A DNA stretch of 64,000 bases from Ruegeria aquimaris (lineage in GTDB: Bacteria; Pseudomonadota; Alphaproteobacteria; Rhodobacterales; Rhodobacteraceae). The stretch spans positions 310,001 through 374,000 of the forward strand of contig NZ_JAOWLB010000001.1 of NCBI RefSeq assembly GCF_025751555.1. The letters run 5' to 3'. Shown here piece by piece: positions 25,704 through 34,251 of this stretch (positions within the stretch are counted from its first letter, which is position 1; each line of letters begins with the position of its first letter). A model generated the notes under the pieces. The model was not told the origin of the DNA. It was given only the letters and a program-made list of their open reading frames with translations, and did not search any database. Made by a program: the position numbers and the translations under genes.

Positions 25704-26363
25704 ATGGAATGGAAGATCACAGACGGGCTGACCGATTATGACGAGGCCGTGGCCTTTATGGAGGCGCGCGCCGCCGCCATCGCGGCGGGCGAGGCCGAGG
25801 AATGTGTCTGGCTGCTGGAACACCCGCCGCTTTACACCGCCGGCACCTCGGCCCGGCGCGAGGACCTGACCGACCCCGACCGGTTTCCGGTCTACGACAG
25901 CAAGCGGGGCGGCCAGTACACCTATCACGGGCCTGGCCAGCGGGTGGTCTATGTCATGCTCGACGTCGGCCGACGCGGCCATGATGTGCGCCGCTTTGTC
26001 CAGCAGCTCGAGGAATGGGTGATCGCGGCGCTGGCCGAGTTCAACATTCGCGGCGAAATCCGCGAGGGCCGCGTCGGCGTCTGGGTGCGACGCGACGACA
26101 AGCCCCGGACCATCACCGGCAAACCGGCCGAGGACAAGATCGCGGCGATCGGCATCCGGATCCGCAAATGGGTCAGCTTCCACGGCATTTCGATCAACGT
26201 GGAACCGGATCTGAGCCATTTTTCGGGGATCGTGCCCTGTGGCATAACCGAATACGGGGTCACCTCGCTGGTCGATCTGGGCCTGCCGGTTACCATGGCG
26301 GATGTCGATGTTGCCCTGCGGCGCAGTTTCGATCAGGTGTTCGAAGGCACTCAACCGGATTGA
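25704..26363 (+). CDS. lipB: Octanoyl-[ACP]:protein N-octanoyltransferase
   Basis: First enzyme of lipoic acid synthesis. It moves octanoate from ACP to lipoyl domains of 2-oxoacid dehydrogenases and the glycine cleavage H protein. The 219-residue protein has [14 protein letters not shown] (substrate His), the lysine in [11 protein letters not shown] and the thioester cysteine in [13 protein letters not shown]. No lipA is adjacent. Its stop lies 3 bp from the stop of the convergent HTH-hydrolase gene. Confidence 0.95.
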   Translation: MEWKITDGLTDYDEAVAFMEARAAAIAAGEAEECVWLLEHPPLYTAGTSARREDLTDPDRFPVYDSKRGGQYTYHGPGQRVVYVMLDVGRRGHDVRRFVQQLEEWVIAALAEFNIRGEIREGRVGVWVRRDDKPRTITGKPAEDKIAAIGIRIRKWVSFHGISINVEPDLSHFSGIVPCGITEYGVTSLVDLGLPVTMADVDVALRRSFDQVFEGTQPD

Positions 26364-26366
26364 CGA

Positions 26367-28142
26367 TCAGGCTGGCAGCTCGTCGAGCGCGTCGAGAACG
26401 ATATCCGGACGCTCGTAGATCAGGAACTGACCAACCCCATCCAGCACCCGGAATGTGACATTGGGCCGGGTTTTGGCGAACTCCTCTGCCACCCCGACGG
26501 GCACCACCGGATCCAGCGCGCCATGCAGATGGATCACCGGCTTTGCCTTGCTGGACAAGGGCGACACCCAGTCCGAGACCATGACCCGCGCATCGCTGAC
26601 AAAGCCGTCGGTTCCGGCCTGCGCCGCAAACCGATAGCCCGCATGCATCAGTTCGGCCAGGTTCAGACGCGCCACCACGTCGCGTTCATGAGTGCCGGGT
26701 GGGTATAGGGCGTCCATAAAGGTCTGCACCTCTTCGCTGTCGATCAGCGAAATGGCCGCCCGCACGAAAAACGGCAACAGGCTTGGTGTCCAGCGCGCGG
26801 TATAGCCCATGACCCGTTGCCTGCGTGCCATGCCCCGGAAATGCTCGCGGCGCAACAGCGGTCCGCTGCCCGCCACCGCGACCATGCCGCGAATACGCGG
26901 GTCGCCGCCGGCGCAGATCGTGTGCCCCTGCACGACGCCGGCCATATGCCCCAGGATCGCCGCGCGCCCGAGATCGAACCGGTCCATCAACTCGCCAATG
27001 TGTTCGGACATGGCGCGCAGAGCGGCACCGGGATCGGTCACCGGCTCCGAACTCCCGTATCCCGGACGCACCGGCGCCAGAATCCGCAAGCCGCGACGGT
27101 GTAACCGGTCCTTGAGATACTGCAACGGCGCCAGGCCATCCATCATGCCATGCAGATAGATCACCGGTCGGCCCTTGGGGTCACCGCACTGATAGAGCTG
27201 CATCTTGCGGCCGGTACGCATCTCCAGCACTTCGTTGTTCAGTTCGACGGCACCGGGATGCCCGTTGGTCCGCAGCTGATTCCCGCGCTCGATCAGAAAG
27301 GCAACCAGACGGATCAGATCCGCCTGCCCGGGGGCGCCGGTCTTGGCCAGCACCGATTTCGCCTGATTGCGCACCGTGTGCTCGGACCGGTTTGAACGTT
27401 GGGCGATCTCGCGCAGGCTGTGCCCCTCCATCAGGTTGCGCACGATATCCACCTCGGCCGGGGACAGCCCGAACGACGTCACCAGCATCCGCTCGGCGGC
27501 GGGCGTCCATTGATAGTCGAGGCTTTCGATCATGATTTGGCCCGACCCATCGTCGCATGGGCCCATGCGCGCGATCAGGTGCCGGGGCCGCATATCCGTG
27601 CTCAAGACCACGGCCTGCGTCTGATCCCGCCCATCACGCGCCGCCTGCAACAGCTCGTCGAGCATCTGCATGCTCTGCACTGGCAGGTGCGCCCTGAGTG
27701 CAGAAATATCTCGTGGATTATCAAGAAGTTGCCGCACCAATCGTCCCGCGGCCCTGACCCGACCATCGACGCCCATGAGCAAAACGAAACCCGGCGCGCC
27801 GTTGATACAGCGTTCCATTTCGGATTGCGGCGCCTTGCGCCCCAGCTGTTCGAGAATGACATGGGCCCGGCGGAAATGGTCTTGCAACTCGGGATCAACC
27901 CGCACCTCGGCCGCCGAACGCTGCTCGCCGGAATTGGAGAAATCTCCCCTGTCCCGCAGGAGGTATGACAGGTGATCGTCCCACACCGATACCACACGCT
28001 CATAGTGATCGGGCCGCAATACGATTTCGTAGATCGCGGCGATCACCTGCTCTCTGGTCGGAGTCGCATGGGTTCCGAAATCGTCGCGAATAATGAGCCT
28101 CCCAAACACGGTATTGGGGACCGGTTTCGACATATTGGTCAT
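26367..28142 (-). CDS. LuxR-type HTH regulator fused to a degenerate alpha/beta-hydrolase domain
   Basis: A 591-residue protein of unusual build. Residues 1-210 include a PAS-like region (about 110-205). Residues 222-285 are a LuxR/GerE HTH (LSPAEVDIVRNLMEGHSLREIA and SEHTVRNQAKSVLAKTGA). Residues about 310-590 are an alpha/beta hydrolase with the oxyanion motif YLHG (329-332). The nucleophile elbow reads GHMAG (398-402), so the Ser is Met400. The acid is kept (D544 in HGALDPVVP), but the catalytic His position reads GVGQFL, with Gln572. Two of three triad residues are therefore missing and hydrolysis is unlikely. The fold may bind a small molecule and control the HTH, as inactive hydrolase folds do in plant hormone receptors. 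The target genes are unknown. Confidence 0.85.
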   Translation of the reverse strand: MTNMSKPVPNTVFGRLIIRDDFGTHATPTREQVIAAIYEIVLRPDHYERVVSVWDDHLSYLLRDRGDFSNSGEQRSAAEVRVDPELQDHFRRAHVILEQLGRKAPQSEMERCINGAPGFVLLMGVDGRVRAAGRLVRQLLDNPRDISALRAHLPVQSMQMLDELLQAARDGRDQTQAVVLSTDMRPRHLIARMGPCDDGSGQIMIESLDYQWTPAAERMLVTSFGLSPAEVDIVRNLMEGHSLREIAQRSNRSEHTVRNQAKSVLAKTGAPGQADLIRLVAFLIERGNQLRTNGHPGAVELNNEVLEMRTGRKMQLYQCGDPKGRPVIYLHGMMDGLAPLQYLKDRLHRRGLRILAPVRPGYGSSEPVTDPGAALRAMSEHIGELMDRFDLGRAAILGHMAGVVQGHTICAGGDPRIRGMVAVAGSGPLLRREHFRGMARRQRVMGYTARWTPSLLPFFVRAAISLIDSEEVQTFMDALYPPGTHERDVVARLNLAELMHAGYRFAAQAGTDGFVSDARVMVSDWVSPLSSKAKPVIHLHGALDPVVPVGVAEEFAKTRPNVTFRVLDGVGQFLIYERPDIVLDALDELPA

Positions 28143-28326
28143 CCTTGCGACAGCTTGGACAACCCCTTTAACACACTAATGATAAGAATAACCCAAATGG
28201 GTCATGCGGCAAGCGCCCAGCGCATGCCAGAACGTTACTTACCGTTCAGTGAGTGAGTGGTGTTTTCATCAAGTCGCGTTTGCCTGCCCTTCTCCAAGAG
28301 CGGCAGGCAGCCATTCTTTCCCGTCA

Positions 28327-28351
28327 GCCGCCCCGTGTAACACGGGGCGGC
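28327..28351 (-). terminator. Hairpin after the cation efflux gene
   Basis: GCCGCCCCGTG (28327-28337) pairs perfectly with CACGGGGCGGC (28341-28351) around TAA, about 17 nt past the stop of the minus-strand cation efflux gene. The T-run is poor, so its strength is uncertain. Confidence 0.6.
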
Positions 28352-28367
28352 AATTCTGGAGCACCGT

Positions 28368-29306
28368 TCAAGCGGAACCGCTGCCTATCCGGGCCGGACA
28401 GGCACAGGCATGAGCCGCGCATTCCACCTCTAACGTCGTTTGTCCAATGGAAAATTCTTGTTCAAGACCGGCCTTGACCCGGGACTTGATCGCATCCGCC
28501 CGCGACCAGGCGCCCGGTGCGATCACCAGATGCGCGGTCAAGGCGGCGGTGTTTTCCTGGAGGCTCCACACATGTACATAATGTACCGCCTGCACCCCTT
28601 CGACGCTCTCCACATAGCTCGCCACGCGTTCGGGATCGAGGCCCGGGGGGGTGCCGAGCATAAGGACCTGAATTGCGGCGCCGGCTTCGGCGCGGACATG
28701 CCAGAGAATGTACAAAGCGATCATCAGGGTCACCAGGGGATCGACCCAGGTCCAGCCGAACCAGATGACTGCGGCCCCCGCGACGATCACCGCGACCGAG
28801 CCCAGCGCGTCGGCCACGTTGTGCAGGAACGCGGCCCGGATGTTCATCGAATTCTTCGACAGCGACCAGGTCAGCGCCGCCGTCACCAGGTCGACGACCA
28901 AGGCGACGACGGCAACCCAGACCACCAGCCAACCGTCAATCGGCTGCGGCTCCAGAAACCGCATAACCCCTTCGTAAATAAGGTAAAAAGCAAGGACCAC
29001 AAGGGTCGTGTAATTGACCAGGGCGGCCACCACCTCGACCCGCCCATAGCCGAAACTCATCCTGTCATCGGCGGGTCTGCGGGCGATCTTGCGGGCAAAG
29101 AAGGCAATGATCAGCGCCACCGCATCCGAGAAGTTATGGAGCGCGTCGGCGATGAGGGCGAGGGAGCCGGAGAGCAGGCCGCCTGCGATTTGTACAAAGG
29201 TCAGGGCCATGTTCACGGCAATGGCCCAGGCGACGCGGGCGTCGCCTGCGGCGGGGTCGATGTGGTGGTGGTGATGGTGCTGATGGTGGTGGTGATCGTG
29301 CGGCAT
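28368..29306 (-). CDS. Cation diffusion facilitator (zinc/cadmium/cobalt efflux)
   Basis: A 312-residue inner-membrane antiporter that exports divalent metals in exchange for protons. It begins MPHDHHHHQHHHHHH, a His-rich metal-binding tail, then six membrane segments. Metal-site residues lie in ALIADALHNFSDAVAL (HxxxD in helix 2) and AAFLHNVADALGSVAV (HxxxD in helix 5), the pattern of zinc-type CDF proteins. The cytoplasmic C-terminal domain contains VHYVHVWSL and ends in a Cys-containing tail. The start at 29306 puts the His tract at the N-terminus. No metal regulator is adjacent. Confidence 0.92.
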   Translation of the reverse strand: MPHDHHHHQHHHHHHIDPAAGDARVAWAIAVNMALTFVQIAGGLLSGSLALIADALHNFSDAVALIIAFFARKIARRPADDRMSFGYGRVEVVAALVNYTTLVVLAFYLIYEGVMRFLEPQPIDGWLVVWVAVVALVVDLVTAALTWSLSKNSMNIRAAFLHNVADALGSVAVIVAGAAVIWFGWTWVDPLVTLMIALYILWHVRAEAGAAIQVLMLGTPPGLDPERVASYVESVEGVQAVHYVHVWSLQENTAALTAHLVIAPGAWSRADAIKSRVKAGLEQEFSIGQTTLEVECAAHACACPARIGSGSA

Positions 29307-29388
29307 GAGGATGCGGTCCCAATTGTGGTTCGCATCCACAGCTAGGGGCTACAGCCGCTGTAGGTTCAAGGGGCGGGCCCCAATTTTC

Positions 29389-29805
29389 TTAATCCAGCGC
29401 GGCGCGAATCTTCTCGGCCTGTTCGGCGATCAGCGCCATGTCACCCATCTGTCCGGGCGGGCGCAGCCGGATGCCCTCGTGCCGGGGCAGCACGTGGAAA
29501 TGCAGGTGAAACACCTCCTGCCCGCCCACGGCCTCGTTGAACTGTTGCAGGGTAACCCCCTGGGCATCAAAGGCTTTCATCACCGCATGGCTGAGCTTCT
29601 GCACCGTATTCATCACCGCAGCCAATTGCGCGGGACTGGCGTCCAGCACGTTGCGGCAGGGCGTCTTGGGGATCACCAGCAGATGCCCGTCGGCCCGCGG
29701 CATGATGTCCATGAAGGCAAGGGTGTCTTCATCTTCGTAAACGCGGGTCGCGGGGATCTCGCCGCGCAGGATGCGGGCAAAGATATTGTCGGGATCATAG
29801 GCCAT
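29389..29805 (-). CDS. HIT-family nucleotide-binding protein
   Basis: A 138-residue member of the histidine triad family (HINT/Fhit-like), which hydrolyses nucleotide phosphoramidates or dinucleoside polyphosphates. The C-terminal triad HLHFHVLPR is intact and the N-terminus DPDNIFARILRGEIPATRVYEDE matches the family closely. ATG 29805 (MAYDPDNIF) is chosen; the frame remains open upstream through the dispersed repeat, but that part is not protein-like. It is a stand-alone gene. Confidence 0.93.
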   Translation of the reverse strand: MAYDPDNIFARILRGEIPATRVYEDEDTLAFMDIMPRADGHLLVIPKTPCRNVLDASPAQLAAVMNTVQKLSHAVMKAFDAQGVTLQQFNEAVGGQEVFHLHFHVLPRHEGIRLRPPGQMGDMALIAEQAEKIRAALD

Positions 29806-29890
29806 GTCGGGTATCCGTTCTGTCAAACCGTTGACGAGAGTTGTGGGCGAGGCGCCCGGCATGGTCAAGCCGCAGGTTTGTACGGCAAAC

Positions 29891-29936
29891 TGACCGTTTT
29901 GTACCCGGCTTCCAGGGGGAATTGACCGTTTTGTAC
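29891..29936 (-). repeat. Dispersed paired repeat, copy C
   Basis: On the minus strand GTACAAAACGGTCAAT starts at 29936 and GTACAAAACGGTCA starts at 29904, again 32 bp apart. A shorter GTACAAA follows from 29883, read in the same direction. It lies in the leader of the HIT gene. Confidence 0.85.
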
Positions 29937-30182
29937 GCGACCGAGAGGCGCCGGAGGGCGCCTTCGCCCCCTCGAAACCGAGCGTCCGGCGGGGCGGCAT
30001 CTCGCCGGTTGTCGGGCAAGGCGGTCACCTGTCTTCCGATCCCTCTTGCACGTGCCTTGTGGCGGCCCTACTTATGTCGGCGGCGGGTTCTGCCCTTCTC
30101 GTGACAGGTAGCATTCCGGTGGCCTTAAACATTTCCGAGGGGGCTGGCTCTGTTCAGGTCCTGGCCTGATTACCTGGCGCCC

Positions 30183-30198
30183 ACCTGTACATACAGGT
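30183..30198. promoter_or_regulatory. Palindrome resembling half-sites of a lux box
   Basis: ACCTGTA and TACAGGT are perfect inverted repeats separated by CA. The half-sites match those of the Vibrio lux box, but the classical spacing is six bases rather than two. It lies 55 bp past the stop of a membrane-protein gene and about 380 bp upstream of the HIT gene. Confidence 0.3.
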
Positions 30199-30252
30199 CC
30201 TCGGGAATCGAACCGCACGGTCGAAACTTGGTGGTTCCCGCCGCACCACCGA

Positions 30253-30555
30253 TCAGCCGCGCCGCGCCGCCTCTTGCCGGACGGGTGCGGGACGCAGATC
30301 GGAGACGGCGCTGCCGCCGCGCGGCCCCTCGTCGGTTTCGGCCAGGCTCATGACTTTCCACGCGAATTGCACCCCGGCAAAGACGATGCCGTTCATGAAC
30401 CACAGCATGAACACCGCTAGAAGCGCCAAATCGGAGCGCGCGATCAGTCCCTTGAGCCCGGCGATATCGAGCCAGATCAGCCCGGCGACAAACACAGCGG
30501 CAAGCGCAAACCCGACAAGAACCTGGGTGACGTAGAGACGGATCAGCTGTGGCAT
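30253..30555 (-). CDS. Small conserved inner-membrane protein
   Basis: A 100-residue protein with two hydrophobic helices (about 8-29 and 40-64), followed by a short basic cytoplasmic tail. ATG 30555 (MPQLIRLYVTQVLVG) has GGGAG eight bases upstream. I do not recognise a family. It is divergent from the LuxR-type gene at 30652 with only 96 bp between, so the two may share regulation. Confidence 0.65.
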   Translation of the reverse strand: MPQLIRLYVTQVLVGFALAAVFVAGLIWLDIAGLKGLIARSDLALLAVFMLWFMNGIVFAGVQFAWKVMSLAETDEGPRGGSAVSDLRPAPVRQEAARRG

Positions 30556-30651
30556 GGCCAAACTCCCTGTTTTCCACAAGGATTCTAGCGCAGAATGATC
30601 CAGAATACAGGGCAGATCGTAAAGACTGCGACAATGTATGCCGGAGTCTGA

Positions 30652-31425
30652 ATGCAAAACATCAGCAAATTTGCCCTCGATCTGCTTGAGAGCCTGTCTT
30701 ACCTGTTCGACGATGCCGAACGCTGGGATCACGCGGTCGAGCGGCTGGGCGCATTCGGCTTTCGCGCCGTGAACATGGGGCAGTTCACGCCAAAGACGGG
30801 CATCCTGCACTGGGCGCGCAGCTCGATGACGCCGCAATGGCTGAAGATCTATGCCGAGGGTGGTTATTCCGATGCCGATCTGGTTCTGGCGCAGACGGTA
30901 CAGGGGCCCGACAGCCTGTATATCGATTCGGGCCGGCGTCTGTTGCAATCCAACTCGGCCACGGCGACGGCGCTTTATTCCGGGCTGGTCGAGCACGGCT
31001 ATCAGCATGTGTTCAGCCTGGTGGTCCCCTGCCCCGGCAATACCGCAATGCTGGTGGCGCTGTTCACCGATCATGCCGAGGCCGAAAGCTGGATGACCGA
31101 ACAGGAAAGCGGCATGCGCATCCTGGCCACCGTTCTGGCCACCAATCTTGGCCCCGGGGTCGAAGAAAGCCAGACCGCGGGTCACGATCTGGCGCCGATC
31201 CTGGGCACCACCGCGCCGCTGTCGCGCCGCGAGCGCGAGGTGCTGCACCTGCTGGCCAACGGTCTGCGCAACGAGCAGATTTCGGAGACGCTGGGGATCA
31301 GCGAGATCACCGTGCGCACGCATCTGAAATCGGCGCGCGACAAGCTACGCGCTCCGACCCGCGAGGCGGCGCTGGTGCGGGCGGTGAAAATGGGGCTGCT
31401 GAGCGAGCCCACCTATCGGAAGTGA
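30652..31425 (+). CDS. LuxR-type regulator with AHL-receptor-like domain (solo)
   Basis: A 257-residue regulator. The N-terminal domain shows part of the AHL pocket at correct spacing: W63, Y67 and D76 in PQWLKIYAEGGYSDADLVL; the following residue is Leu where receptors usually have Pro. The C-terminal HTH (about 189-250) contains LSRREREVLHLLANGLRNEQI and SEITVRTHLKSARDKL. No luxI gene is adjacent, so it is a LuxR solo that may sense the AHL made by the synthase at 18150 or another ligand. It is followed by an intrinsic terminator. Confidence 0.86.
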   Translation: MQNISKFALDLLESLSYLFDDAERWDHAVERLGAFGFRAVNMGQFTPKTGILHWARSSMTPQWLKIYAEGGYSDADLVLAQTVQGPDSLYIDSGRRLLQSNSATATALYSGLVEHGYQHVFSLVVPCPGNTAMLVALFTDHAEAESWMTEQESGMRILATVLATNLGPGVEESQTAGHDLAPILGTTAPLSRREREVLHLLANGLRNEQISETLGISEITVRTHLKSARDKLRAPTREAALVRAVKMGLLSEPTYRK

Positions 31426-31526
31426 TAGGTTTCGCGGCCGGCCACGATCCGCTAGCGTCAGGGGGCCGGGTTTCTACAGTGAGTGGTGGCGCCCGGACTT
31501 TTCATCGAGAAATTTCCTGTTCAAGG

Positions 31527-31561
31527 CGCGGCGCAATCTGGGGATGGCGCCGCGTCTTTTT
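31527..31561 (+). terminator. Terminator downstream of the LuxR solo
   Basis: CGCGGCGC (31527-31534) pairs with GCGCCGCG (31547-31554) around a 12-nt loop, followed by TCTTTTT on the plus strand, about 100 nt after the regulator's stop. Confidence 0.75.
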
Positions 31562-31583
31562 ATGGGAAATCCTGCGGTTGCGT

Positions 31584-32039
31584 TCAGAACGCCTCGGGCC
31601 GGGCCTCGCGTGCCATATGGTCGAGCACGGCGTTGACAAAGCTGGTCTCGCGCCCTTCGGGGAAGAATGCGCGGGCGATATCCACAAATTCGGTGATCAC
31701 CACCTTGGGGGGCGTGTCGCTTTGCGTCAGTTCCGAACCGGCGGCGCGGAACAGCGCGCGCAGCGTCGGGTCGATGCGTGAGATCGGCCATTTCGCCACC
31801 AGCGCCCGGTCGGTCATCTGGTCGATCAGTGCCTGGTTGTTGACCGCGCCATCGACCAGCTTACGGAACAGGTCGGTGTCGCCCTCGGCCATCTCGTCGC
31901 CGTCATAGACCGCGCCGAAGCGGTGATCGAGAAACTCGTTCACCACCGTCTCGACGGTCTGGCTGGAATGCTCCATCTGGAACAGGGCCTGCACCGCATA
32001 GAGCCGGGCCGCCGATTTCATCTGCCGTTTCTTGGTCAT
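31584..32039 (-). CDS. nusB: Transcription antitermination protein NusB
   Basis: A 151-residue helical protein that, with NusE (S10), binds boxA RNA for rRNA antitermination. It shows SAARLYAVQALFQME at the N-terminus and ITEFVDIARAFFPEGRETSFVNAVLDHMAR at the C-terminus, the conserved NusB blocks. ATG 32039 overlaps the ribH stop by four bases, so it is translationally coupled to ribH, as in many alphaproteobacteria. Confidence 0.95.
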   Translation of the reverse strand: MTKKRQMKSAARLYAVQALFQMEHSSQTVETVVNEFLDHRFGAVYDGDEMAEGDTDLFRKLVDGAVNNQALIDQMTDRALVAKWPISRIDPTLRALFRAAGSELTQSDTPPKVVITEFVDIARAFFPEGRETSFVNAVLDHMAREARPEAF

Positions 32040-32587
32040 GCGGACGCGGTTCCGTTGCCTTTGTCTGCCAGGAGGATCGACTCGGACAGCGGCTTGAACC
32101 CCACGCCCTTGGTCGAAGCGCCCCATTTACGGCTGAGCGCGATCAGATGCAAGGCCGCGGCGGCGGCGCCGCCGCCCTTGTTCATCGCCGCCGGATCGGC
32201 GCGCACCTCGGCCTGGGGGCGGTTCTCGACCGTCAGGATGCCGTTGCCGATGCAGGCGCCCTGAAGCCCCATCAGCTGGATCGCGCGGGAGCTGTCGTTG
32301 CAGACGGTATCGTAATGCGTCGTCTCGCCCCGGATCACGCAGCCCAGCGCCACGTAGCCGTCGAAATTGCACATCCGGTCGGCCATGGCGATGGCGGTGG
32401 GCACCTCGAGCGCACCGGGCACCTCGACCAGCTCCCAGCTGCCGCCGACGGCCTCGATCTCGGCCTTGGCGCCGGCGACCAGATTGTCGGCGATGTCCTT
32501 GTAATAGGGCGCCACCACGATCAGCAGTTTCACCGGCTTGTCGAATTCGGGGCGCGGCAGGATGTAATGGGTTTCATGTCCGGCCAT
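32036..32587 (-). CDS. ribH: 6,7-dimethyl-8-ribityllumazine synthase
   Basis: Penultimate enzyme of riboflavin synthesis. It condenses 5-amino-6-ribitylaminouracil with dihydroxybutanone phosphate. The 183-residue protein contains VPGALEVPTAIAMA, GCVIRGETTHYDTVCNDSSR with the catalytic His, and GILTVENRPQA, all typical of lumazine synthase. It lies 1 bp downstream of ribBA and overlaps nusB, so ribBA-ribH-nusB form one operon. Confidence 0.97.
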   Translation of the reverse strand: MAGHETHYILPRPEFDKPVKLLIVVAPYYKDIADNLVAGAKAEIEAVGGSWELVEVPGALEVPTAIAMADRMCNFDGYVALGCVIRGETTHYDTVCNDSSRAIQLMGLQGACIGNGILTVENRPQAEVRADPAAMNKGGGAAAAALHLIALSRKWGASTKGVGFKPLSESILLADKGNGTASA

Positions 32588-32588
32588 A

Positions 32589-33710
32589 TCAGGCGTCCTT
32601 CAGAATGGGGCGGGTGCCGACGATGGAGAGGCCATAGGCGTCGAGCCCGAGATATTTGGTTTGCGGCGAGTCGGTGAGCAGGATCAGCTCGTGCAGGCCC
32701 ATCTTGGACAGGATCTGGGCGCCCAGACCGGTCTGCTTGATGGTGCGCACGCCATCCTCGTCGCTGGCATAAAGCGCGTTGCGCGGCTGCCGGAACAGAC
32801 AGACGACGCCGCGCCCTTCGGCGGCGATCTTCTCCATCGCGCGGGGCAGTTCCTGGGTCGGCTTGGGGCCAAGGCCCAGCACGTCCGAGGCCTCGTGCAG
32901 CGCATGGGTGCGGGTCAGCACCGGTTCGGGGGTCGAGATGTCGCCCTTGACCAGCACCACATGTTCGATGCCGTGGGTCTGGTCGGTAAAGATGCGCATC
33001 TCCCACGCGCCGCCATATTCCGAGGTGACGGTGCTGCGGGCGGTCTCGTCCACCAGGTTGTCGTTGCGGGCGCGATAGGAGATCAGGTCGCTGATGGTGC
33101 CGATCTTCATCCCGTGCCGCTCGGCGAAATCGACCAGGTCCGGCAGGCGGGCCATGGTGCCGTCTTCCTTCATGATCTCGCAGATCACGCCCGCGGGGTT
33201 CAGCCCGGCCAGACGCGAGATATCCACCACCGCCTCGGTATGGCCGGCACGCACCAGCACCCCGCCCCGCTTGGCGCGCAGCGGAAAGACATGGCCCGGC
33301 GTGGCCAGGCTTGCCATGGTATTCTGCTCGTTGATCGCGGTAGCCACGGTCAGCGCCCGGTCGGCGGCGGAAATACCGGTCGACACGCCCTCGCGCGCCT
33401 CGATCGAGACGGTAAAGGCGGTCTCGTGCCGCGACGAGTTGTTCACCGCCATCATCGGCAGGCCCAGACGGTCGATCCGCTCGGCGGTCATCGGCAGGCA
33501 GATCAGCCCGCGCCCATGGGTGGCCATGAAGTTGATCGCGGCGGCATCGGCAAACTCGGCGGCGATGCACAGGTCGCCCTCGTTCTCGCGATCCTCGTGA
33601 TCGACCAGGATATACATCCGGCCCTTGCGCGCCTCCTCGATGATCTCCTCGATCGGACTGATCGCGTCGCGCAGGCGGGCCTCGACGGGTCCGGGCGTTT
33701 CAAAGCTCAT
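32589..33710 (-). CDS. ribB: 3,4-dihydroxy-2-butanone 4-phosphate synthase with degenerate GTP cyclohydrolase II domain
   Basis: Makes the four-carbon unit of riboflavin from ribulose 5-phosphate. Residues 1-200 have the DHBP synthase motifs [22 protein letters not shown] and [10 protein letters not shown]. Residues about 205-373 have the fold of GTP cyclohydrolase II but lack its three zinc-binding cysteines; the region reads [17 protein letters not shown] where RibA has a Cys-rich loop. Only the first activity is therefore expected, and another RibA must exist elsewhere. ATG 33710 ([13 protein letters not shown]) is the start; the frame is open further upstream without family sequence. Confidence 0.94.
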   Translation of the reverse strand: MSFETPGPVEARLRDAISPIEEIIEEARKGRMYILVDHEDRENEGDLCIAAEFADAAAINFMATHGRGLICLPMTAERIDRLGLPMMAVNNSSRHETAFTVSIEAREGVSTGISAADRALTVATAINEQNTMASLATPGHVFPLRAKRGGVLVRAGHTEAVVDISRLAGLNPAGVICEIMKEDGTMARLPDLVDFAERHGMKIGTISDLISYRARNDNLVDETARSTVTSEYGGAWEMRIFTDQTHGIEHVVLVKGDISTPEPVLTRTHALHEASDVLGLGPKPTQELPRAMEKIAAEGRGVVCLFRQPRNALYASDEDGVRTIKQTGLGAQILSKMGLHELILLTDSPQTKYLGLDAYGLSIVGTRPILKDA

Positions 33711-33810
33711 GGGGCGGCCTTTCAGCTGTCTTGGTCTGTTTGCGCAGATAGACCACCCGGCGCGCGAATGCCAGTACACAAACGGCAAGCAGGGGGCGGG
33801 ACGCGGCGTT

Positions 33811-33952
33811 GCGCGGGTGTCGCGCGGGCGCCTCTGGCGCCCGGGACGGCCCCGCGCCCGGCCCAACGCCTGGGGGCGCATCTGCGATGCGGCGCCAGGG
33901 GGCGGGAGCGCCACCTTGATCTCGTGGGCGGGTCAGAGGGGGCGCTGCCCCC
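33811..33952 (+). repeat. Long GC-rich direct repeat, copy 1
   Basis: Bases 33811-33912 match 34928-35029 with only two mismatches in 102 positions. Similarity then continues with one indel to the shared palindrome GGGGGCGCTGCCCCC (33938-33952). The offset between copies is 1117 bp. The segment is full of nested inverted repeats such as GGCGCC and could fold tightly in RNA. Confidence 0.9.
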
Positions 33953-33960
33953 GTCGGGCT

Positions 33961-34251
33961 TTACGCGAGCACGTTCCACCAGAAGGAAGCGGGAAGGCGG
34001 CGGCGCGTTCTTGAGAGCAAGCATACGGCGGCCAGAGGAACCTTGTCTCCCGGTCGAAGGCAGGTGACGTGGCCCTGCCCATCCCCCGTATCGTCGACGG
34101 ACAGGGCGTAACCTCCGATCTGCTCATGGAACGGGACGACGCAGAGCCCGAGGCGCTTGGCGCCTCTGCGAAGTTGTTGAAGACGACACCGGATGCGTTG
34201 TGGTATTGGGAACTGTCGTAGCAGGCGCGTTGAAACAGATGCGCACGGCAA
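33961..34251 (-). CDS. Possible small hypothetical protein (marginal)
   Basis: A 96-residue frame whose middle part reads like real protein: RGAKRLGLCVVPFHEQIGGYALSVDDTGDG. This resembles the pattern of short uncharacterised alphaproteobacterial proteins with a GLRVV...YALxD core. No clear ribosome site is seen and both ends look unlike protein. It may be a decayed gene trapped between the two long repeats. Treat as weak. Confidence 0.3.
   Translation of the reverse strand: MPCASVSTRLLRQFPIPQRIRCRLQQLRRGAKRLGLCVVPFHEQIGGYALSVDDTGDGQGHVTCLRPGDKVPLAAVCLLSRTRRRLPASFWWNVLA

Larger units (their letters stand above)
29806..30252. other. Gene-free stretch with dispersed repeat and a palindrome
   Basis: The 447-bp interval between a membrane-protein gene and the HIT gene holds copy C of the GTACAAAACGG repeat and the palindrome ACCTGTACATACAGGT. 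No coding region is convincing. The frames here are rich in Arg and Pro with no domain. Confidence 0.5.

Noticed and set aside
29806-30000. N-terminal extension of the HIT protein through the repeat
   Set aside because: The extension is encoded by the dispersed repeat and GC-rich sequence and lacks homology to the family; MAYDPDNIF is the natural start.
30170-30634. Alternative minus-strand frame over the small membrane-protein gene
   Set aside because: The frame with two hydrophobic helices and a GGGAG site (30253-30555) is much more protein-like.
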